A stretch of DNA of 64,000 bases from Verpa conica (taxonomy: Eukaryota; Ascomycota; Pezizomycetes; Pezizales; Morchellaceae): assembly GCA_033030425.1 (NCBI GenBank), contig JAUFSD010000003.1, positions 3,038,001-3,102,000 of the forward strand, written 5' to 3'. Numbering within the stretch: position 1 is the first letter of the stretch; the number at the start of each line of letters is the position of its first letter. Below, in pieces: positions 22,163 to 33,810 of this stretch. The notes below the pieces were generated by a model. It saw nothing but the letters and a program-made list of their open reading frames with translations, had not been told where the DNA came from and did not search any database. A program made the translations under genes and the position numbers.

Positions 22163-25100
22163 GGTTGTGGATTGTATGTTGGTGGGGGGACGTTGCGGTT
22201 GACGGTTCGCTCTGAAAAGTTTTTGCCAAGAGCGGGAGGTTCCGTGCTGGCGAGTGATGGGATGTGCATATGCGACATGGGTAGTCACTCGCGGGTGTGG
22301 GATATATCTGTGGAAAGGCCTGGAAAAAGCCTGGAGAATGTACATGCAAATCTCTTTATTCTCCCCTCACTCTTGTCTAGCCATCCAACGACAAAGCTAT
22401 AAAACCAGGACCATCCTCTACCCAGTGTTTGCTGGAGTACCCAGCACAAACAGCTCACCGTCACAGACTACATGACAGTTATAAAAGAGCTATGCGTACC
22501 ACTGTGGTTACAGACACGGGATTTATTTTCAAGGCAGGTATCTACCACAGAACCTTCATTATAAAAACCCCTTAAAGAGCAATACATGGCTATCCTTACT
22601 TGGGTAGCCAAGACCCACATGGTTATTCGAATTAACGGGTGAAGAAACAATCCTGTCAATGACATAGGCTTCAATATATACGAATCAACCTAGCTTCAAA
22701 GATGCTATATTTTGATATTATATATCATAGGAGAGAAAGCTCGATCACACCCTGAATTACCTATTTGAATACCCAGCACAGATAACAGACTAGGTAAGAT
22801 AAATATCTCAACTGAAGTCGGTGAAACAAGAACTAACTACACTAACCTCTCTATTGAAGAATACGTCAAAGAATATTAAACTACAAAAAAGAGTTTCAAA
22901 TTCTTAGTATTACAGGAGAACTCTTACTCTAAAGCACTAAGTCGGACATTACATACACCTGCATTTACTACAAACCCAGCAACACCTTTTTTCACTTATA
23001 CAAACACTCTAAAAATTAATTATCGAGTAAGTCGTAGTATTTTATATTCCCAAGCTAACTCTAGAAAATCTACAAGATACGGTCGTGTATGGGCATTTCA
23101 GGTGTTAAGAAAATTGCCCCCCAGAAATTATTATTACGTCTAACCACCACACTTAATATACCAGCATTAGCTTCACATCTTATTGAGACCGGAGCAAATA
23201 TTACCATGTCTTATACTGGAGACCAGAGTTATTTGATTGATGGATACTACCTAGCTAGGCATTCGCTGGACTTACGATAAATTCTTCGACTTCAATGGTA
23301 GTACGTACTTACCTAGTGTATTAAATAGGCAAAGACTATAAAACCAGGGGAATTCACCCCTGATTTTCAACTAAAAAAGAACATAAAGGTATTAAATTCT
23401 AAGATAGGCAGCTTAGATATCTACGTTTGCATATATCAAACATCTGCATCCAACGTCTGTCATGCTTACTTTCTTCATCAATAAAAGACATTTGAAGTCT
23501 CTACTATTCTTTATAGGGTATATTCTAGGGGTGTATCTCCTAAAGACATCTAGGAGGGCAGGCTTCTAAAAACCTCACATAGTTTTCTCCAAGGGAGCTG
23601 GGTAAGATTTTTTCTTATTACATACTTTGTTACTATACTATCATATTATACGGCTAAGCTATACCGTGTATCTTATCTTCTAGAATATATGTAATTTGAA
23701 ATCTCGTGTCCCTGGCTATCACTATAGTACCGCTTTAACTATATCTGACTTTTGAGTTCTACTAAAGGGTTATAATAATGGAAATATAAGGAAGAGTGAT
23801 GCTATTAATCAGGCATGTATATTTACCACCAACCTATCGGGGAAACACTACAGCAGCGAAGTTTAAATCATGAAAAAAAATACTGTCTACTAGCTAGCAA
23901 TTAAGCGATTACATCACCTAAGACGGGTAACGTCAGGTTATCTATAATGTATAGATGCTGTCTGGTGGTAGCACCCCGGGACCTACGCTAGCGCGCTCAA
24001 CAAGACAAGTAGTATAACCACTGCTAGTTACTATATTTTAATTCAGTACCAGGTAACGCAGAATTTATTTCGCACCCTAGTTACTATTATAGGCACAATG
24101 CACCCCCTATCAAATTTAAAAGATCCTTAACGGTTATAAAGGATGTGATGTTTACTAAGGACTATCTTAATTAAGTCATAGATCAGCAAAGTCATGTTCC
24201 AAAGTAATAAATATCGAGTTACTCAGTAGAAATATAGTATCTCTATTAGTTCTATATTTGATACAAAATTAAATGTTTCCCAAGAGATTGATTTGTACGG
24301 CGCTACGGAAAATACTTCATTTCACCTAACACTTACAAGTATAGGCATATATTATATATAACTAATATACCACCTAAGTTAATTTATATATAATTGGTCT
24401 AGGGCTCGGGGCGGAGAGTAAAACTTGAGCTTTACATTGAGATATTATATATATAATTCGGTTAAGTTTATAGAATTTATCTACAAAAAAACATCATATA
24501 TAGGACTTTACAGGACACAAAATTCCATACCACAAACACCCCCCCCCCCCCCAGAAACCTCCTAGAGCTATAAAGTAAATTTTAAGAACTTTGTTATACT
24601 TAAGTAGCATGTCTTGAGCCTAGCTCCCGCCATATATGTTACTAGTGCCAGAGGTGCCTAATGCATCTAGACTGACAGACCTATGAGAGAATCAGTACGT
24701 TAGTAGTGCTCAGGCATTTATTAAACTAGAGACGACGCCCGCCAGCGCCCAAGAGATTTTTGGCCAGTGGGGCGTCGTATGCCCTTCACGAAGCAACCAG
24801 AAACCCGCTAGGCCTTGCACCCCATAACCCTTTCACTTCGTTCAGGGCATTCGTTCAGGGCATACGTATACTCGGAGTGAGGTAGCGGTCGCGGCCGACC
24901 CCCCAAGTGATAGCACTACATTCTTATGGTTGTCTTGGTTGTCTTAGGGCTACGTCATAATGAATCTTGGTTGTAACCTTGCTCCAAGTATTTAATAAAC
25001 GCCTGAGTATAGTGTCTATATATATAATACAGCCTCATTATCTCTCATAGCCCAGAAAAGCTGATCTTCCTGATGACTAGGCGTGTCTTGTATCCGAAGC

Positions 25101-25241
25101 AGCCCAAGCCTTCCCCAATCAAGACTCTGCACCAGGTTAGGTATGTCGATTCTTGATTGGTGACTTTGGTTAAAAGAGCTTGATTAGAGCATCTAGAAGC
25201 ATCAACCCCACCTCCACGAGCAGTGCGCAGCTGGTCCAACA
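22163..25241. other. Wide AT-rich island, left part
   Basis: Three kilobases of AT-rich DNA with no confident gene. It includes a C14 homopolymer at 24539-24552, a weak 63-codon frame at 23089-23280 that faintly resembles a retropepsin segment, and a GC-rich palindromic patch at 24729-24866 described separately. The composition would fit repeat-induced point mutation of old transposons, though this was not computed. Confidence 0.5.
24729..24866. repeat. GC-rich nested inverted repeats
   Basis: ACGACGCCC near 24732 pairs with GGGCGTCGT near 24770-24778. Just inside and beyond, CGTATGCCCTTCACGAAG (24776-24793) pairs with CTTCGTTCAGGGCA (24836-24849). A second TTCGTTCAGGGCA copy (24850-24862) continues into TACG, completing a GGGCATACG complement. 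The patch is much richer in GC than its surroundings. Confidence 0.6.
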
Positions 25242-27740
25242 ATGAGCGTCTCAGCGGCACCTAAAACACTCCTCGATAAAGAGGAAGCACGCAAACTGAT
25301 AGAAGAACTTCAAGATCATCAGGCTAGAGAGATAGAATGTTTGCGAAAACTCCATGGGTTATCAAACGACGGCACCGACAATCAGGCCAAGACTGATGGC
25401 TACGGTATGCTAATGGAATTCCACCTGAAGACCAAAGAGAGTAGAATACTAAACACTCTTATAGTAGCAGTAGATCCAGAGTATAATTTAGACGACGAAA
25501 GTTTATATGTCACCTTCGCTGAACCACCACTGCAATTAGATAGGGCAAAATTAGAAGAATACAAGCCCCAAATTCGAAGGCACTTTAGTAAGTTAAATAA
25601 GGCCGTGCACTAATTAAATATTGAATACTTAGCTAGTGCGTAATATCTAAGAAGAGACTCTATAGATAGGGATGGAGAGCTCGATGAAACCTCGAAGTGG
25701 ATACTTGATAAAATCTTCCAGAATTCCCAAGATACTTGGCTGGGCACCTTTCAGGCCACCTATATAAACAAAATACACAAAGATGATATCACCAAGAATG
25801 TTTTACCCCCTAATAGCACTGAGGAACCTCCTCCCCTTTACCACTGTGGTTTATATACTAAGCCAGAGCCCAGATCACTTCGCTAATTAAAAAATCGGGG
25901 TTAGAACGCTCCCTATACACACCGCTTTCCAGGATACGAAATGTAAATTGCATAGACCTCCCCTACCCGCATGATCACTATAGGAAATTTCCTCTAACGT
26001 AGTGTAGTGAAATACGTAAATTCACACAAGCCAATCTAGCAACCTTACTAGGAATCGAAGACAAGTCTTTTTGGGATGAAGATGACGATCTTTTGAGAAT
26101 TAATATCAGGATGCTATCCCGAGTACTAAAGAGCCATCTCAACAAAGTCGGAGATCTCCCTGAAGTAGATTTCCAGTATCATTTTGGAGTTAGTACTAAA
26201 TCGCACAGAACTTATCTCCTCCCCCCACAACCCCACTCTGCTGTTTTATAATTTAGTGGCTCTCTAACTATTTGTTCTTACAGAGTTATTTTTTTTCATT
26301 TAGGTTACCATTCTTTGAAATCACCCACGGCTACCCCAGTATACCCTCAAACGTTACTCCGCTAGCAGAATGTGGGGTCTTCGGTGGCTGGTTGGGTAAC
26401 ACATTCATCCGACAACGACAATTTTCCATAGCGTTTTATGGGCGTCCGATTATCTTGGGGAGTTCTGCCAAGTGGAAACTCATATCACTCACTCCTGAGG
26501 TAACTAGGGCCAGATTTAAGAAAGGTTTCTTTTCTCTGTGGGTTATTCATAACCTAGAGGCAATTGTTCGGAGGTTTCAAACCGTTTTAACAGAACTCGA
26601 TAGACAGATAAGTATTGATGTTTGTGCCTAGCTCTTCCTAAATACCCCATGGATAACACACTCAGTCGGTACAAAGCTAATCTATCTGTTCTCTATAGAG
26701 TACAATTATATTTAAAGAGGAAGAGAGGAATAAACTCCTTTTTGAGGACGAAAATTTTAGCAACTCCAAGAAGTACTTCTGGGCGCTTCAATCCCTCAGA
26801 GTGTTCTTGGGAATTGTGTCACATACCCGGGAGGTTCTACCTCAGATCTTCAACGGGTTTGAAGCTTTCGATGAGAACCTGCCAAAGGGTTGGAAAGAAA
26901 AGTCCTTGAAAAATATCACATTGAATTACGAAATGCTAGAGAAACGCATCGAACAGAAGCGAATACAAATTGAGGGTTTGAGTAACGGGGTGAGTGATTT
27001 GACACCATACTCCTATTTTTGACTTTACATTTGTTAAATATTCGACTACTAAAAGCTTTTCTCTGCGTCCTCCGTCATTGAAGCAAGACTGGCTGCAAAC
27101 CAAAACCAAAACATCCGATTACTAACCTTGGTGACAATTGCTTTTCTGCCAATCTCTTTTGTGGCTGTAAGTATCCCTTAATCCACTTTTACGGGCTGGG
27201 AAATCACAACCCGTACATGTGAGAGGTGGTGCCTACGAAATCTTACAAATCTTATACCGAGGCACATCCACGAAAATGCCAACATGTCTTGTCAGACTAA
27301 GAGCTAAAAGAAACATAAATATCTTGATAGAAAGTAATACTAACATACTACAGTCTATATTCAGCATGAGTGTCCTACCGGAAAGTACGACGCTCGGGTC
27401 ATTCTTTGTAACAACTGTAATCATGACCCTTGTTACATTTATTATCGTCTTCAATCTTCGAAATTTCGACAGAACTCTCTACAAGGCATATGGAGATTTA
27501 GCGAAAGATATCCAAAGAAGCATGATAGAAGACTCCGAAGAAAATTGGAAGAAAAAAGGGACTTTTTTAAAACAATCAGAGCAGCTCAAACGCGCTGAAA
27601 CGCCAGTTAGTAATTGGTGGTATGTATGGTACCTTTTGCATAACCCTCGTTTTCTTCTACAAAGGCTACGAAGGAAAGAGCCAAAGGATAGGAAAGAGGA
27701 CTGCGAGCTTGAGCCCAGGACAGATCCTAGCGAAGACTAG
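25242..27740 (+). CDS. CorA-like two-helix membrane protein, eight exons
   Basis: The model is 25242-25587, 25666-25848, 25905-25942, 26003-26242, 26284-26619, 26699-26989, 27056-27166 and 27354-27740, giving 643 aa. All GT-AG phases close, though the middle borders are my own inference. The C-terminal third resembles fungal CorA-type magnesium-transporter-like proteins: a long helix (FSASSVIEARLAANQNQNIR), then TM1 LLTLVTIAFLPISFVASIFSM and TM2 FFVTTVIMTLVTFIIVFNL, then a charged cytoplasmic tail. FLPISFVASIFSM corresponds to the FLPxSFxxxxFxMN motif before the pore. The canonical GMN is replaced here by SMS, so transport is doubtful. The N-terminal 400 residues match no domain I know. It stands alone in an AT-rich island. 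Without splicing, frame 25613-26283 shows stops, so a decayed copy is the alternative. Confidence 0.6.
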
Positions 27741-28203
27741 AAGTTTGAACCTCAGATCCTAGCTAGAACATCCTATTAGAGGAAGAGAAAGGAGGGGCGA
27801 GCAAGTGAAGGTAATAGGCCATGAATCATGTCTCAATATATTTTATATCTTTATGACCACTTTTAGGTTAGGTCTCTACCTTGTTCTCAACGAGAATACT
27901 GCTACTAAGACTCATTCTAGTGCATAAATTACCCACGGTACAATCTTTCCCCTAAAAATGATATCTACTTTTAGTATAGATTGCCAAGCTACATCTCAAT
28001 AAAATCAATAAGTAGAAGAGGGCACAAGAAAGAGTCAATAAAAAATCTACAATAATCCAGAACATGATAAGTATTGACACCAATAAAAAGAACCCCTCCC
28101 TAAGCCGTGAGCAATTTGAAAGTGAGATTTGTTTAACCAGTACCCAACTCCCAAGTTTTTAATTATACCTCATGTATATATACACTTTACAATCCCCAAC
28201 CCA
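27741..28203. other. Spacer between CorA-like gene and UTP3
   Basis: AT-rich 463-base spacer between two convergent genes. No gene seen. Confidence 0.5.
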
Positions 28204-30261
28204 TTACGCAAACTTAACACTTTTCACCAAATTCTTCTTAATACCCGTCATCTCACCCCCATACGTGCCCTGCAAGCCACCTTTATAAATCGCCTTCTTA
28301 CTTCCCAACTTCTTCTTTGCTGCTTCATACTTCTTTCTCTTCTTCACCCTCGGATTCCTGACATCCTTCTTTCTATGTGGTGTAAGTCCCTTGTTCTTCT
28401 CAATTACATATCCAATGGCCCTCTTTCCATCCCTCTCCTCTTCAACTACCCTCACGTTCCCACCCACTTTCTCTGCATCATGGTATGCCTTCTTCTCCGC
28501 CTTCTTCTGCTTCGACTTTGAGGTGAGCATGTCGTAGTACTCATTATCACTCTCTGCCTCACGCATTTCCTTCGCCACACGTTTATCCTCCTCGTTGAAG
28601 TCTTCGTCGTCGAGATCGGCACCACTGTTCTTACGACGTGCAGCTTCAGCAGCAAGACGGAGCTCCTTCTCTTTTCGACGCTCGCGGTGTGGAATATCGG
28701 TGTCTCCGCCGGCATTCTGGCTGGCGAGGTCACGTTTGGCGGATTTGGAGACAATCTGGGAAGTGTAGAAGCGGAGATTGCGACGGCGGGCAGCTTTTTG
28801 TTCGGCGTCGAGGGAGGCGAGTTGGGTGTCGTCTCCAAAGTCGTCGTCGTCGAGGCCGGCGGTGTTTGTAGAGTTTTTCTTGATGGGTTCTGGTTTAGTG
28901 GTGATTTTAGTAGGTCGGAAGGATGTGGCAAGAGCTGCGAGGTCGGAGAGGTCAGAGGCTTGGGGTTTTTTCTTGGAGGGCTTTGAGGTAGGTGAAGAGG
29001 AGTCGGAGTCGGAGAAGGCAGGTGAGAGTTTTGTTCGTTTCCGCTTTGGCTCTTTGATATCTTTCGCCTTTTTGTCGGCCTTCTTCTCCTTCTTTGATGG
29101 GCCCGCAGCCAGTGCTTTTCCTCCATCACCATTCGCCTCGGATTTTCTCTTCCTCTCCACACCTTTACTACTAATCTCCTCAACTTCTAGTTCCTTCACT
29201 GAATTCCACATCTCCCTGCATTTCACAAGTCCCTCCATCACTCCATGCTCCCTTATCTTCATCCCCTGGGTCTGTACAACATCTGGACTACTCAGCACCG
29301 CAAAATACATACTCAGCACCCCCAGATACGCACTCAACGCCCTAAATTTCACAATAGCAACTGAGCTCTTAACCGTCTCCCCCACCGCCTCCGCAGCCGC
29401 CGCACTCAAAGACAGCGGCGCATGTAGCGGCTGAAGCTCCGCAAACTCCTCTGCGAGAGGCTCGAATTCAGGGTGTCGAGCCTTGAGGATCTTCATTCGC
29501 TCAACCGCACTCATAGTCTCTGGGATAACTGTCGGAAGCTCTTCGGTAACGACAAGTGCTTTCCCTACTCCTGCAACTGACGATTCACTCTTCTCCTTCA
29601 TTTCATCCGCTTTCCAGTCATCTTCATCGAACATGAAGTCAGCTTCATTCATAGCAGACAACTGCTTTGCTTGCAGTTTGAGAGCTTCGGCTTCTTCGAG
29701 TGCGGCATCCTGCTCAGTCTCGACTGTATCACCGCCGTAGTAGTCTTTTTTTGATGTCCCCCAGCCTTCTGCGTCTTCGTCCGAGTCTTCACGGCGTTCA
29801 TCGTCATCTGAGTCGTCTACTTGTGATTTTCGCTTAGATCCCTTCTGTACTTCCTCTTCCTCCTCCCCTTCTTCTTCTTCTCCGGCGGAGCTAGAATCAT
29901 TGTCGTAGTTCTCAAGCGCAAGTACTTCCTCGTCACTAACCTCACCATACTCTATCACACATCCAGTAATCAGCATCCCTCCCACAACTCACAATTCCTT
30001 AATAGTAAAACATACCGTCAGTACGCCGCCTCCCAAAGTTCTCATCATCAAGCATTACCTTATCCCGCGAGATATGGAACGCATCCTCCTCATCTGGAAT
30101 GTCCTCCCAAGTATCTGTAAACCCCATTAGCACCCCACTATTCCAGTCGCAGAAACCGAATTGTGGTACAACGTACTTATGGGATTGATCTTTGCATCGT
30201 TAGGATCGAGTTCACGAGGGCCTGAAGAAGCCTCACCGGAGGATTTGCGCTTTTTGGCCAT
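28204..30261 (-). CDS. UTP3: SSU processome subunit Utp3/Sas10
   Basis: Three exons on the minus strand, 30261-30177, 30114-30016 and 29951-28204, give 643 aa. The N-terminus is MAKKRKSSGEASSGPRELD followed by an acidic region (NYDNDSSSAGEEEEGEEEEE). A Sas10/Utp3 domain lies in the middle (MKILKARHPEFEPLAEEFAE, and a helical region with LSAYLGVLSMYFAVLSS). Long Lys- and Ser-rich disordered segments follow, then the Sas10 C-terminal domain with RAIGYVIEKNKGLTPHRKK, NPRVKKRKKYEAAKKKLGS and GGEMTGIKKNLVKSVKFA. The protein belongs to the small-subunit processome that handles pre-18S rRNA in the nucleolus; its yeast homologue also affects silencing. An ATG inside intron 2 creates a false N-terminus (MGGMLITG) and is not used here. 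Confidence 0.9.
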
Positions 30262-30565
30262 TGAGTGGGTTCTTGGCTGTGAGTTGCTGTTGTAGAGTGT
30301 AGACCTTTTTTTAGATCGATAAAAAAGTTTGAGGTGAAGAAATCTTAGTGGTGAATATGGTTATCTTATCGCGATCTGGAGATCATCAGATTAGATCTGG
30401 ATATCTGGATATGTAGTGTTGTCTCACAACAGGTCACTCGAGCTTTAGCTACAACATCAATAAAACTCTACTAATCACATAAATCTATAAGTTATCAAGA
30501 ATTCCAGCTTTTTAATTTCTAATCAAAAATTTTAGAGATTTCTCCCCAATCTCAAAATCCAATAC

Positions 30566-32121
30566 TTAGGCAATAGTTGCCTCAATACACTCAATACCAT
30601 ACTCCTCCTTGAGCTCCTTGATCAATGGATCATTGATCTTAGCGTTCATAGGCGCAAGGACACCCCTTTCAGCGATGGTTCCGTTAAGAACCTGCTTAAC
30701 AGCAACAGCGCAGGGGACACCAACGAGGCGGGCCATGGCGCTGTAGCCCTTGGGGTCACCATACTCGATGAGTGTTGAAGTACGAGTTTCCTAGATGTTT
30801 TCAATGCACTGACCCATACTAATAATAGAGTGAGGAGTCAAACCTTCTTGCCATCAGCAAGCTCAATAATAAACTTATGCTGGAGCATAACCATATCACG
30901 CTCTCCAGGACCGTACTCCATCTTCTGCTCAAGAGTAGCACAAAGGGTATCGAGCGGGTTGCCGCGAGGAATAGTATTGGTATCACTGAACAACCCAAGC
31001 CACTTCATCCCAGCAATGATTCTCCCCTTCTCCTCGTTGTCTGCAAACTGGGTCTTGCTACTAATTGCCTGAACCAAATCCTCCTCCTTATCAGAGCTAG
31101 ATCCCAGAATCTTCGCAACAGCCTTCTTCCATGGCAACGCCTCCTTCAAGAAATCAACGGGCTCATCAGACAAGAACCCGATATCGACAAGAGTACGAAC
31201 AAACTCCGGGAACCCAGCGTAACGGAGAGTACCACGGATGATAGTCTCCGCCTCTGGGATTCCGTAGCGCTCCTTGTACGGTGACGAATCACGATTCGGG
31301 TACGCTACGAATGCAAAGCCAGGGTAGATATGGTATGGCTTAGCAGCCTCCATAAGCTTCTCTCCTGCAATCTCCTCGATTTTTCCGTCCTTGTAGTACT
31401 TTGCACTGTTCCTAAGCGCGAGCAAGACCCCGCGAGAAGACCAGGAGAACTTGTAACCGAGGGGGTTCCCGGATACTTCTGGTGCAGGGAGACCACCACA
31501 GTATGAGAGGAATGACAAGACCTTCCCTCCCTTGCTGTGGACTTCGTCGATCATCTTCACGGCGTACAAGTGGTCGATACCGGGGTCAAGACCAATCTCG
31601 TTCATAACTGTGATGCCGGCTTGCTTTGCCTCGGCGTCTAGCTCGGCCATGGCTGGGGAGACGTAGGATGTTGTAACAACATGCTTCTTGTTCTTGATGG
31701 CGGATCTAATGACCTCAACGTGGTGGGTGTATGGGATCAAGCTATAGTTCATCAATTAGCCAATTGAACTCAATTGAGGCCTCAAGAGGCTAGAGGGAGT
31801 GAGAAACCCCATACCTAATAACAAGATCATGCTTAGCCACTTCGGCATCCAAAGCACTCGTATTTGATACGTCCAAAGAAATTGGAAACGAATTCTCAAC
31901 ACCCTTAGCAAACTCCTTCGCCTTCTCCAAAGTCCTACAAGCTACAACCTATCAGTAAACCATCTTCCAAAAAAAAAACCCTTTTTAAACCCCCCCCCCC
32001 CAAAAAAAAATCAATCGATTGACTCACCAACAGTAACCTGAATTCCAGAATTCGCAAGAATATCAAGCGTCGGCTTGGCAACAAACCCACTACCGAGTAA
32101 AAGAACCTTTGATGAAGACAT
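30566..32121 (-). CDS. LYS9: Saccharopine dehydrogenase (NADP+, L-glutamate-forming)
   Basis: Four exons on the minus strand, 32121-32028, 31941-31815, 31741-30844 and 30790-30566, give 447 aa, the usual length for Lys9. The first exon holds the Rossmann start MSSSKVLLLGSGFVAKPTLD. Then come CRTLEKAKEFA, HDLVISLIPYTHHVEVIRSA, and the catalytic-domain block NEIGLDPGIDHLYAVKMID, SYCGGLPAPEVSGNPLGYKF and EYGDPKGYSAMARLVGVPCA. It makes saccharopine from glutamate and aminoadipate semialdehyde, the penultimate step of fungal lysine synthesis in the cytosol. Intron 1 is unusual: on the plus strand it contains a run of twelve C followed by nine A (31990-32010), so its length could vary or be misread. 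The acceptor GTTGTAG was chosen because it restores the ACRTLEK sequence. Confidence 0.96.
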
Positions 32122-33810
32122 TTCTTCCCAATTGCTTGAAACAAAAAAAAAGATGGAAACTTTTTTTCCTTTGTATCCTTTTTTTTTTTTTGGTGGGGTC
32201 GTCGAGATGAGGGGTCTCCCGAGTGGAGAGCACACACTAGCCTAGTTTATTTTTCTATCTCGGCTGTGTGTGGTTGCCGTCCTAGCCCGGTTTAGAACCT
32301 ACTTGGCTAAGGCTGAAGAGCCTCAACTGGTCGAGAGCTGCATGGGCTGTCACTCGTGATTGGAGCTTCCATGAGCTTCCATCATGGGGGGGTGGGAAGG
32401 GTGGGAAAGATCGGCCTTGTATTTCCCTTATCGCCATGGCTGGTACTTTTTAAGCATGCAAATCATTCACCATACCAGATTCCATCTAGGACCGGTAGAG
32501 TCCAGTTCCCAACAGCACTCTTTATTGTTGAACGGTACCGATGCTTTTAGCACACCTAGCATATGCTGCCTGCGTTGCCCAGGAAAGAAAAGAAAAAAAG
32601 AAAAGAAAAAAAAAGCACAGCTGCCGTACATCGGGAAAAAAAGCAGAACTACATTATAATATAATAAATTAAAAACGTGACCCGACTTTAATCGTAGAGC
32701 CTCTAAAAAAGTACTCTTACTCTCTCTCAGTACAAGAACGGCAACACTCTACCCTACCCTCCCTACCCCCCCAAAAAAAGCACAGCACATCTTTCCGCCC
32801 CGTTTCAAACACGTCTACTCGCACACCATAAACATAAAAAAAAACAAAAAATATCCGTACACACCTTTCTTCTTCCCCTCCCCCCCCCCATGGGGATTCA
32901 TCCTACAGCTCCAAGATTCTGTAATCAACGGGTCCTTTTAAACCCCGAAACAACCCAGGGGGGAGGAGAAGGGGAGGGGCCGGGGGGTGACATTATAGTA
33001 GGAGTTCGAAACGAAACGAAACATATCTATGCATGCGTGCATACTGATAAGATCATACCACCAATGAATGTCTTGGAGGGGGGTTTGATCTGAGAGGGGT
33101 TTTCGCCTAGCTAGCTTTGCAGATGAGCTTTTATGATCTACTACATGTACATGTATAATCGTACTATATAATTTTGTAATTTATAGAGGCCATATACCTA
33201 TGTATCCTCATCTCACTGCGGGAAAGAGAAAGAAGCCTAGTGGGAATAATAATATAAAATGAAATAAAATAAAAGAGAACAATCGCTAAACCAAAAAACT
33301 CCCATAGCTTCTCATGAAGAATCCGCAAAAAAAAAACCAAGGAGAAAACCGTAACATTATATACAATTCTTTCAATGAAACAATTAAAAGAAAAAGAAAA
33401 CATAAGAAATAGTGATCGGCGTAACTTAAGAGACAAAACAATAAAAGTATCATAATCTTCAAAAAAAAAAAAAAGCACCCATCACCTAAAACTAGACACC
33501 GTAACGTTCCCCTTTTTGCATGATCCGTACAAAATAGTCAGAGTTCCTTCGATTTTAAAAAGCAGTTATAAAAAAAATGCACACAATACAGCCCATAAAA
33601 TAATTCGCCGCACCCGCACCCCCCGCATCCCACCGCCTCCCAAATTCCCACAGTACCCAAAGCAATAATATGCATTGCAACAAAAAAACAAAAAAAACGA
33701 AAAATATATAGTAGAGAACAAAAACAAATACAAAAGACATAAAAGGAAACTGCACCCCCAGAAAAAAAAGGTCCACTGTTAAGAATGAAATTGACCATCT
33801 AGAACCCAAT
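32122..33810. other. Homopolymer-rich intergenic region
   Basis: No gene is supported in 1.7 kb. It has many poly-A, poly-T and poly-C runs, a tandem-like A/G stretch at 32580-32615 and TACATGTACATGTA at 33142-33155. Hydrophobic open frames around 33160-33890 on the minus strand are translations of T-rich sequence. The left part is the LYS9 promoter; the right part probably includes the RGP1 3' end. Confidence 0.55.

Noticed and set aside
22163..22345. 61-codon N-terminal extension of ROK1
   Set aside because: Rok1 proteins start at MADIF/MDIF; the upstream residues are His/Pro/Arg-rich without conservation.
29952..29985. MGGMLITGCVI start for UTP3
   Set aside because: It is intron sequence; a splice to 29951 restores a frame continuous with MAKKRKSS at 30261.
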